Source: Micromonospora sp. HK10
GTDB taxonomy: Bacteria > Actinomycetota > Actinomycetes > Mycobacteriales > Micromonosporaceae
Reading direction: 5' to 3'
Length of the DNA: 37,604 bases
NCBI RefSeq assembly: GCF_000982955.1
Contig: NZ_KQ058893.1
Coordinates: forward strand, 222-37,825
A program made the translations under genes and the position numbers. The notes beneath the pieces are model-generated. The model was not told where the DNA came from and did no database searches. It was given only the letters and a program-made list of their open reading frames with translations. Positions 31,411-37,604 of this stretch are shown piece after piece. Positions within the stretch are counted from its first letter, which is position 1; each line of letters begins with the position of its first letter.

Positions 31411-33249
31411 GTGACGACGCATGGCGATTCCGCCACCCGTTCCGGCGCGCCCGCCGTCGCAGCCCGGACCGGCCCGGAGGCCGCGGATGATCCGCCCGCC
31501 AGCAGTGCGGACGGTCTCCCGGCCACGCTCACCGGCCTGCGGGCCGCGATCGTGGCCGCCCGGTTCCCGCTGGCCCTGCCCTCGGCCGAGCCGGCCCGCC
31601 GGACCACCGCGGCCCTCACCGACCAGCTCGACGACTACCTGCTGCCCCGGCTCGCCCGGCTCGACGCCCCGCTGCTCGTGGTGGTCGGCGGTTCCACCGG
31701 CGCCGGCAAGTCGACGCTGGTCAACAGCCTCGTCCAGGCGCGGGTCAGCGCCGCCGGGGTGCTCCGGCCCACCACCCGCTCCCCGGTGCTGGTCTGCAAC
31801 CCGGCCGACTCGGCCTGGTTCCGCCAGGGCGAGCTGCTGCCCGGCCTGACCCGCACCAACGACCCGAGCGACCAGCCGGGCACCCTGCACCTGGTCACCG
31901 CCCCCGCGCTCCCCGCCGGCCTGGCCTTCCTCGACGCGCCCGACATCGACTCGGTGGTCGATGCCAACCGGGCGCTCGCCGGCCAACTGCTCGCCGCCGC
32001 CGACCTCTGGCTCTTCGTCACCACCGCCGCCCGGTACGCCGACGCCGTCCCCTGGGAGCTGCTGCGCAGCGCCCGGGCGCGGGGCACGGCGATCGCCATG
32101 GTCCTCGACCGGGTGCCCCCGGAGGCCGTCGACGAGATCGCCGCCCACCTCTCCGAGATGCTCGCCGAGCAGGATCTGGGCGCCGCGCCGCTCTTCGTCC
32201 TGCCGGAGACCTGGGTGGACGGGCAGGGGCTGCTGCCGGATCGGGTCACCGCCCCCTTGAGCGCCTGGTTCGCCCGGCTCGCCGCCGACGCCGACGCCCG
32301 CGCGGCCGTGGTCCGGCAGACCCTGGACGGCGCGCTGGCCGCGCTGCACCCCACCGTGGAGGCGCTGGCCGACGCCGCCGACGAGCAGGTGGCCGCCGCC
32401 GACGCGCTGGACGAGCGGGTGCGGGCGGCGTACCGGGGGGCCCACCGGACGGTCGACCAGGGACTGCGGGACGGGCGGCTGCTGCGCGGCGAGGTGCTGG
32501 CCCGTTGGCAGGAGTTCGTCGGCACCGGCGAGTTCTTCCGCAGCCTGGAGGCCCGGATCGGCCGGCTGCGGGACCGGGTGGTGGCCGCCGTCACCGGGCG
32601 CCCCGCCCCCGCGGCCGAGCTGCGGACCGCCATCGAGTCGCAGCTCGTCACGCTGCTGCGCGGGGTGGCCGCCGAGGCGGCGGAGAACGCGTACACCGGG
32701 TGGAAGGCGCACCCGGCCGGCGCGGCGCTGCTCGACCCCGGGCTCGCGCACGCGTCGGACGACTTCGCCGAACGCGCCGAGCGGCTGGTCCGCGACTGGC
32801 AGCGCGGGGTGCTGGAGCTGGTCCGGGAGGAGGGCGGTGACCGCCGGTTCGTGGCCCGCACCGCCGCGTACGCGGTCAACGCCACCGGCCTGGCCGTCAT
32901 GATCGGGGTCTTCGCCTCCACCGCCTTCATCCCGACCGGGCTGGAGCTGGCCACCGGCGCCGGCACGGCGGTCGCCGGGCAGGCCGTCCTCCAGGCGATC
33001 TTCGGCGACCAGGCGGTCCGCAACCTGGCCAACACGGCCCGGGGCGACCTGCTCGACCGGGTCGCCACGCTGCTCGGCGAGGAGGCCGGCCGGTTCCTCG
33101 ACCGCACCGGCGCCGCCCGCCCGGCCGCCGACTCCGGCGACGCGCTGCGCCGGGCCGCCGTCGAGGTGGAGCGGGCCCGCCACCGCAGCGGCCTGACCCG
33201 CGCCGACGGCCCGGCCCTGCCCACGCCCGAGCCGGGCGGCGACCGGTGA
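31411..33249 (+). CDS. Dynamin-like or YfjP-like membrane GTPase 1 (612 aa)
   Basis: P-loop GGSTGAGKST (93-102), switch threonines in RPTTRSPV (119-126) and a G3-type DAPD (176-179) show a large GTPase of the dynamin/YfjP sort. A long helical stalk follows (about 300-480). A hydrophobic hairpin (roughly 487-535; ATGLAVMIGVFASTAF, then LATGAGTAVAGQAV) should insert into the membrane, followed by a helical C-terminus. Paired membrane GTPases are known in actinobacteria, including the sporulation-septum DynA/DynB pair of Streptomyces and mycobacterial IniA/IniC. I cannot say which, if either, this matches. GTG 31411 is preferred; a ribosome binding site is not evident, and an upstream TTG (31384) is in frame. 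The next gene encodes a second GTPase 34 bases on. Confidence 0.82.
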   Translation: MTTHGDSATRSGAPAVAARTGPEAADDPPASSADGLPATLTGLRAAIVAARFPLALPSAEPARRTTAALTDQLDDYLLPRLARLDAPLLVVVGGSTGAGKSTLVNSLVQARVSAAGVLRPTTRSPVLVCNPADSAWFRQGELLPGLTRTNDPSDQPGTLHLVTAPALPAGLAFLDAPDIDSVVDANRALAGQLLAAADLWLFVTTAARYADAVPWELLRSARARGTAIAMVLDRVPPEAVDEIAAHLSEMLAEQDLGAAPLFVLPETWVDGQGLLPDRVTAPLSAWFARLAADADARAAVVRQTLDGALAALHPTVEALADAADEQVAAADALDERVRAAYRGAHRTVDQGLRDGRLLRGEVLARWQEFVGTGEFFRSLEARIGRLRDRVVAAVTGRPAPAAELRTAIESQLVTLLRGVAAEAAENAYTGWKAHPAGAALLDPGLAHASDDFAERAERLVRDWQRGVLELVREEGGDRRFVARTAAYAVNATGLAVMIGVFASTAFIPTGLELATGAGTAVAGQAVLQAIFGDQAVRNLANTARGDLLDRVATLLGEEAGRFLDRTGAARPAADSGDALRRAAVEVERARHRSGLTRADGPALPTPEPGGDR

Positions 33250-33283
33250 GCGCGGGCCACCGGCGCGCGGGGGGTGGGCGCGG

Positions 33284-34963
33284 GTGAGCAACATCGTGGG
33301 ACGGATGCGGGAGGCGTTCCGGGGCGAGCAGCGGATCGACCCGGACGCCCTGATCGCGCGCCTCCAGGCGGTCCAGCGCTTCCTGGACGCGGCGGACGGG
33401 CTGGTGCCCGACACCCAGCTGGTCGCCGCGCACACCGTGGTCGAGCGGGCCGGCACCCGGCTCGCCCTCTCCGGGCACCACACCGTGGTCGCCCTGGCCG
33501 GGGCGACCGGCAGCGGCAAGTCGAGCTTGTTCAACGCGCTCGCCCGGCTGGACCTCTCCCCGGTCGGGGTGCGTCGGCCCACCACCGGGGTGGCGCACGC
33601 CTGCGTCTGGGGGCCACTGGAGGGCGCGTCCCGGCTGCTCGACTGGATCGGCGTGCTGCCCCGGCACCGGTTCGTCCGGGAGAGCCCGCTGGACGGCGAC
33701 GACGAGTCCGGCCTGCACGGCCTGGTCCTGCTGGACCTGCCCGACTTCGACTCGGTGCAGCAGGCCCACCGGCTGGAGGTGGACCGGCTGCTCGGCCTGG
33801 TCGACCTGGTGGTCTGGGTGGTCGACCCGCAGAAGTACGCCGACCGGGTGATCCACACCAGCTACCTGCGCGAGTTCCACCGGCACCGGGACGTGACGGT
33901 GGTGGTGCTCAACCAGGCCGACCGGCTGCCGCCGGCGGAGTTGCCCCGGGTCCTCGGCGACCTGCGCCGGCTGCTCGACGCCGACGGGCTGGAGGGCGTG
34001 CCGCTGCTGCCCACGGTGGCGGTGGACCCGGCCGGCCTGGACGGGCTCCGGGTCGAGCTGGAGCGTACGGTCGCCGAGCGGCAGGCCGCGCTGCGCCGGC
34101 TGGCCGGCGACGTGGACAGCGTGGTGGCGGGGCTGACCCCGCTGGTCGGGCCGGAGCCGCCGAGCACCCGACCGGGCGACGCGTCCGCGCAGGAACTCAC
34201 CGCGGCGCTGGCCGGCGCGGCCGGGGTGCCGACGGTGGCCGGGGCGGTCGAGGCGGCGTACCGGCACCGCGCGGCGGGCACCACCGGCTGGCCGCTGGTG
34301 CGTGGCTGGCGCCGGCTCCGGCCGGACCCGCTGCGCCGGCTGCACCTGCCCGGCGGGGCACCCGACGCGCCGGCGGAGAGCCTGGTCGCCGCGACCTCCG
34401 TACCCGATCCGACCGCCGCCCAGCGCTCGGCGCTCAACCTGGCCATCCGGGCGGTGGCCGACCGTTCCGCCGCCGACCTGCCGGCGCCCTGGCCGGCCAC
34501 GGTGACCGGGGCGGCCCGGTCCCGGCTGGCCGACCTGCCGGACGCGCTGGACCACGCGGTGGCCGCCACCGATCTGGGCCTGACCGGGCGGCCGCTCTGG
34601 TGGCGGGTGGTCGGCGGCCTGCAGTGGCTGGTCACCCTGGCCGCGGTGGCCGGGCTGGGCTGGCTGGTCCTCGGCTACGCGCTGCGGGCGCTCGGCCTGC
34701 CCGCGCTGGACTATCCCAGACTCGGCACGGTGCCCTGGCCGACGGTGCTGCTCCTCGGTGGCCTGTTGGCCGGGCTGTTGGTGGCGGCGCTGAGCCGGCC
34801 GGTGATCCGGCTGGCGGCCCGGCGGGCCCGGCAGCGGGCCGAGCGGCGGCTGCTGACCTCGGTGGGCAGCGTCGGCGAGAAGTACGTGCTCAACCCGGTC
34901 TGGGCGGTGCTGGCCCGCTACGGGCAGGCCCGGGAGGCGCTGCACGAGGCGGCGCGCCGCTGA
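33284..34963 (+). CDS. YfjP-like membrane GTPase 2 (559 aa)
   Basis: Second member of the pair. P-loop GATGSGKSS (73-81), switch region RPTTGVAHACVWG (98-110), G3-like DLPDFD (about 149-154) and G4-like NQAD (about 209-212) are all visible. Two membrane helices lie near the C-terminus, about 446-468 (LVTLAAVAGLGWLVLGYAL) and 482-504 (VLLLGGLLAGLLVAAL). A basic end follows (RRARQRAERRLL), then a conserved-looking VGEKYVLNPVWAVLARYG. It has two separate helices where protein 1 has one hydrophobic hairpin, so the two are likely a hetero-oligomer rather than copies. GTG 33284 follows GGGGGGTGGG. Not recognised beyond the family level. Confidence 0.82.
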   Translation: MSNIVGRMREAFRGEQRIDPDALIARLQAVQRFLDAADGLVPDTQLVAAHTVVERAGTRLALSGHHTVVALAGATGSGKSSLFNALARLDLSPVGVRRPTTGVAHACVWGPLEGASRLLDWIGVLPRHRFVRESPLDGDDESGLHGLVLLDLPDFDSVQQAHRLEVDRLLGLVDLVVWVVDPQKYADRVIHTSYLREFHRHRDVTVVVLNQADRLPPAELPRVLGDLRRLLDADGLEGVPLLPTVAVDPAGLDGLRVELERTVAERQAALRRLAGDVDSVVAGLTPLVGPEPPSTRPGDASAQELTAALAGAAGVPTVAGAVEAAYRHRAAGTTGWPLVRGWRRLRPDPLRRLHLPGGAPDAPAESLVAATSVPDPTAAQRSALNLAIRAVADRSAADLPAPWPATVTGAARSRLADLPDALDHAVAATDLGLTGRPLWWRVVGGLQWLVTLAAVAGLGWLVLGYALRALGLPALDYPRLGTVPWPTVLLLGGLLAGLLVAALSRPVIRLAARRARQRAERRLLTSVGSVGEKYVLNPVWAVLARYGQAREALHEAARR

Positions 34964-35003
34964 ACGCGGCGTGCTGCGCGGCGCCCGGGCCGGCCGGGCG
35001 GCG

Positions 35004-35015
35004 TAGGGTCGGTGC
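35004..35015 (+). promoter_or_regulatory. -10 hexamer of a likely leaderless transcript (407-aa gene)
   Basis: TAGGGT (35004-35009) is six bases before ATG 35016. A GC-rich partial palindrome (34983-34999, GCCCGG/CCGGGC) precedes it and may end the GTPase transcript. Confidence 0.4.
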
Positions 35016-36239
35016 ATGGCCACGCCACAGACCCCCTACGAGGCGGTGCTGCACGCCGCACGCGACGTGACGAGGCTCGACTCCGCCCTCGACGCCGAGA
35101 TGCTCGGCGCCGCGCTGCTGGGCAGCGTCTACGCCGTCGCGGAGACCGACCGGGAGGCCGCCGTCCGCGAGTTCGTGACCGGGTTCCTCGCGGTCACCGC
35201 CCGCCGGCGCAGCGCCGCCGCGACCACCATCCGCAGCGTCTTCGCCGCGCTGGTGCCGGAGGCCGAGGGCACCGCCCGGGTCCGTCCCGGCGCGTACGCC
35301 CCGGCCTGGGCCGGGCAGCTCGGGAAGGTGCACCTCACCGGCGCCTGGGCGTACGGGGACGTGTACGGCGATCAGACCTCCTACCTGGCCACCTTCGCCT
35401 ACGACGACGCCGAGGGCGGGCCGGAGCACGCCCTGGTGGCCCTGGTCGACCACAACATCGGCATCACCAAGGACGTCTTCGTCGGCGGTCCGGCCGAGCG
35501 GATCGTCGAGCAGGCCCGGGAGATCTGCACCGAGGACGAGCTCACCTGGTTCCGCACCGAGGACCCGGCCCGGATGCGCGCCGAGGTGGGCCGCTACCTG
35601 GCGGTCACCGACAGCCTCGACGAGCTGCCCGCCCAGGGCTCGCTCGCCACCGACCGGGCGCTGGTCGGCGCGCGGCTGGCCGTGCTGCCGGGCCGGGCCG
35701 TCGCGGCGGACGCAGGTACCCGGCCGCCCGCCACCGACGAGGAGCGCAGCCGGCTGATCCGGGGCTTCCTCGGCTCGCCGGAGGCCGCCCGGTTCGGCCT
35801 GGACTCGGTCGCCGACGCGGAGCTGCCGTCCCTGCACTTCTGCCTGGGGTTGCTGCTGGACCACGCGGCGAGCTTCCCGGACGCGGACCCCACCCGGTGG
35901 AGCCCGATGGTCGCCGAGCTGTTCCTGCTCGACTGGGTGCACCGGCGGGCCGTGCTGGACATGGACGACGCGGCCATGCTGCCCCGGGTGCTGCGCGGCT
36001 GGGCGGCGTACGCCTCCCGCCTGCGCGGGCTGCCGGCCGCGGCGGCTCACCGGACGGACGAGGCGATCGAGGAGATGATCCCCGAGTTCGCCCGGCTCTA
36101 CAGCACCGGCGAGCGGCGCAGCCCGGCCACCGCGGCGGTGGCCCAGCTGATGGCGGACGGCGTGGACCCGGACGATCCGGCCGCGCTGAACGCCTGGATC
36201 GAGGCCAACCGGCACCGGCTCACCGACGACCCGGCCTGA
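35016..36239 (+). CDS. Protein of unknown function (407 aa)
   Basis: No family I can name. It is soluble and acidic with no signal or membrane segment. The first 80 residues are helical (EAVLHAARDVTRLDSALDAE, VREFVTGFLAVTARRR). A middle alpha/beta part includes HLTGAWAYGDVYGDQTSYLA and HALVALVDHNIGITKDVFVG. The second half is rich in helices (FLGSPEAARFGLDSVADAEL, SLHFCLGLLLDHAASFPDAD, WIEANRHRL). SYLATFAYDD and ALVDHN contain acidic/His clusters that might bind metal, but this is only a guess. ATG 35016 is supported by the upstream hexamer. Same direction as the GTPase pair, 52 bases after it, but with its own likely promoter. Confidence 0.78.
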   Translation: MATPQTPYEAVLHAARDVTRLDSALDAEMLGAALLGSVYAVAETDREAAVREFVTGFLAVTARRRSAAATTIRSVFAALVPEAEGTARVRPGAYAPAWAGQLGKVHLTGAWAYGDVYGDQTSYLATFAYDDAEGGPEHALVALVDHNIGITKDVFVGGPAERIVEQAREICTEDELTWFRTEDPARMRAEVGRYLAVTDSLDELPAQGSLATDRALVGARLAVLPGRAVAADAGTRPPATDEERSRLIRGFLGSPEAARFGLDSVADAELPSLHFCLGLLLDHAASFPDADPTRWSPMVAELFLLDWVHRRAVLDMDDAAMLPRVLRGWAAYASRLRGLPAAAAHRTDEAIEEMIPEFARLYSTGERRSPATAAVAQLMADGVDPDDPAALNAWIEANRHRLTDDPA

Positions 36240-36310
36240 CCGGACGCCGGCTCTCTCCCGGGCCCCCGGGCCCGCACCGGACACCCGTCCGGCCCACCGA
36301 CCGCCACCGG

Positions 36311-36332
36311 CCGCCGCCCGGCCGGGCGGCGG
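36311..36332. terminator. Bidirectional terminator between convergent genes
   Basis: CCGCCGCCCGG (36311-36321) is directly followed by its exact complement CCGGGCGGCGG (36322-36332). It forms a very stable hairpin in the 166-bp convergent gap, which holds no gene I can see. Confidence 0.7.
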
Positions 36333-36405
36333 GCGCGGACCGGGAGGCGGTCGGGACGGGCGTCCGGCCGGGTCTCGGCGGCGGGGCGGCGATCGGGGCG
36401 AGGTC

Positions 36406-37356
36406 TCAGCCGAGGGTGGCGATCAGGGCGGCCGGGCCGTCGGGTACCGCCGCGGGTAGCGGCGCCGGGGCCGGCCGGGCCGCCGGCGGGACCGCCGGGC
36501 GCAGCCGCGGCACCGGCGTGGGCGTGGGGCGGGCAGCCGCCACGGGATCGGAGCTGCGCGGGCCCGGCCGGGGCGCGGCGGGCCGGGGGCGACGGTCGGG
36601 CCCGGCGCCGGCGGACGGGCGGGGCGACGCCGTGGGGCTCGGTGCCGGGTCGCCGGTGGGGCTCGCGGTCGGCGCGGGAGAGGTCGGCGGCGGGCTGCTG
36701 GGCGCCGGGGAGTCGGGCGCGGGCGAGCCGCCCGGCGAGGCGGTGTCGGCGGGGTCGGGGGCCGGGCTGCTGGTCGACGGGTCCGGCGCCGGCTCGGAGA
36801 AGGTGGCGGTGGGCTCGGCGGTCGGGCTCGGGGTGGGTTCCGGCGTCGCCGGGTCGGTGGCCGACGGGGTCGGCGTGGGGGCCGGGCGCGGCGAACTCGG
36901 CGTCGGCCGGTCGGACCGGCGGGCGGGCACGCCGGGCAGCGACCGGCGCTGCGAGCCGAGGTCGTTGTCGACGGGCAGGGCGGGGGCGGCCGGGAGCAGC
37001 GGCGACCGCCCCGGCAGGCTGGTGGCCCCGCCGGTGGCGGGCGTCGGCGGGAGGGGCGGCTGGGTTCCGTCGGGCAGTGGGATCACCACCGGGCCGATCG
37101 AGGGGGTCGGGATGAACCGGCTGCCGCTGTCCGGGAGGGCGCTGTTGCCCACGGTGGCCGAGCCGGTGCTGAACGCGGCCAGGATGGGCATCGACGCGGT
37201 GCCGGCGAGCAGCGCGACCGTGAAGAGGTAACCGCGGGTCGGGCCGCCCGTGGCGGGCGCGCGGTGGCTGCCGACGACCCGCCGGTAGCCGGCCCGGGAG
37301 CCGGCGCGGTGGCGGCCGAGAAGTGGGCTACCGGGACCCTCTGCTGGCTCGGACAC
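36406..37356 (-). CDS. Pro/Ser/Thr-rich membrane-anchored or secreted protein (316 aa)
   Basis: A basic N-terminus (RHRAGSRAGYRRVVGSHR) and one hydrophobic segment (about 42-62; RGYLFTVALLAGTASMPILA) are followed by a short ordered stretch with SGSRFIPTPSIGPVVIPLP. About 200 low-complexity residues of Pro/Thr/Ser/Ala/Asp type follow. The helix is either a signal anchor or an uncleaved signal. No LPxTG or cell-wall binding repeat is seen. It may span or sit in the cell wall, but this is inferred from composition alone. GTG 37356 has GAGGAG seven bases upstream and is preferred over the longer ATG at 37407. Unusual third-position bias is preserved throughout, so it is a real gene. Confidence 0.8.
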   Translation of the reverse strand: MSEPAEGPGSPLLGRHRAGSRAGYRRVVGSHRAPATGGPTRGYLFTVALLAGTASMPILAAFSTGSATVGNSALPDSGSRFIPTPSIGPVVIPLPDGTQPPLPPTPATGGATSLPGRSPLLPAAPALPVDNDLGSQRRSLPGVPARRSDRPTPSSPRPAPTPTPSATDPATPEPTPSPTAEPTATFSEPAPDPSTSSPAPDPADTASPGGSPAPDSPAPSSPPPTSPAPTASPTGDPAPSPTASPRPSAGAGPDRRPRPAAPRPGPRSSDPVAAARPTPTPVPRLRPAVPPAARPAPAPLPAAVPDGPAALIATLG

Positions 37357-37591
37357 CGGCTCACTCCTCGTACGTCGTCGGCGGGATCCCGGCCGCAGGC
37401 ACGGCACAGCGAAACGGACAAACGCCGTTTAACGCCCAGCGGGACACCAGTCAGCTTGGACCAGTGACGCTCAGTTCACCAGCCGCAACCGCGTGTCGAC
37501 ACACAAATTGTCCGTCGGTACTGGACGGTCAAACCTGACAAAGCACCTATCCGTCGTGAACCAGACCGAACGTCACGGGCGGGGGAGGCCA

Positions 37592-37597
37592 TACTGT
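37592..37597 (+). promoter_or_regulatory. Possible -10 hexamer at the window edge
   Basis: TACTGT followed by seven bases to the last base of the window. If the pattern of the other leaderless genes holds, a plus-strand start codon follows immediately outside. The 248-bp gap 37357-37604 shows no gene; it also contains an AT-richer stretch (37490-37560). Confidence 0.25.
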
Positions 37598-37604
37598 GGG
37601 CCCG

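Overview
The window is GC-rich DNA, with heavily G/C-biased third codon positions. It uses many GTG starts and a few leaderless ones, and most operons are packed with 1- or 4-nt overlaps. Together with the Hen1/Pnkp pair, a dnaK-grpE-dnaJ-hspR operon with HAIR operators, a SigE-family sigma factor, and the polyamine-synthase/DUF350/DUF4178/DUF2617/DUF4247 group, this points to a filamentous actinomycete. Micromonosporaceae (Micromonospora or a close relative) is the best guess, made by recognition and not by any search. I see no phage, transposase, CRISPR array, tRNA or rRNA. This is a chromosomal, mostly housekeeping region with a few poorly understood gene sets.

Layout. 1-1581 (minus): SigE-family ECF sigma factor, then a LytR-CpsA-Psr (LCP) gene split by a 102-bp in-frame insertion carrying a stop. 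1776-5710 (plus): hen1-pnkp RNA-repair operon, followed by a DedA gene (5767-6570). 6585-6752: three strong hairpins. 6798-7772 (minus): pyrE then an ArsR regulator. 7939-10499 (minus): two four-helix membrane proteins with Pro-rich tails and an overlapping short-chain dehydrogenase. 10582-16048 (minus): seven tightly coupled genes, DUF4178, DUF2617, DUF4247, DUF350, a bitopic membrane protein, a membrane-anchored polyamine-synthase-like protein and a multi-pass membrane protein. 16135-17547 (minus): a third Pro-rich-tail membrane protein and a small unknown. 17585-17762: a palindrome and tandem repeats. 17797-20388 (minus): clpB with a HAIR operator. 20474-22335: divergent TetR regulator and epoxide hydrolase with a double dyad between them. 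22379-25220: a lipoprotein divergent from a KhtT/KhtU-type K+(cation)/H+ antiporter pair. 25390-26750: two small genes among repeat arrays. 26797-31201 (minus): dnaK-grpE-dnaJ-hspR. 31411-34963 (plus): two dynamin-like or YfjP-like membrane GTPases. 35016-37356: two unrecognised proteins, one secreted or anchored and Pro/Thr/Ser-rich.

How the parts work together. HspR, encoded at the end of the dnaK operon, probably represses both dnaK and clpB: inverted repeats of the HAIR type (TTGAGT-N7-ACTCAA) lie in both promoters. A second, weaker HAIR lies towards the dynamin-like GTPase pair. Hen1 and Pnkp together heal, methylate and seal cleaved RNA. The seven-gene polyamine-synthase operon looks like an envelope-located system of unknown chemistry and is the best candidate here for undescribed biology. 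Several genes (dedA, pyrE, khtT, the TetR gene, the 325-aa membrane protein, the 407-aa unknown) have a TANNNT hexamer 6-8 nt before the start codon and no ribosome binding site, the signature of leaderless transcripts.
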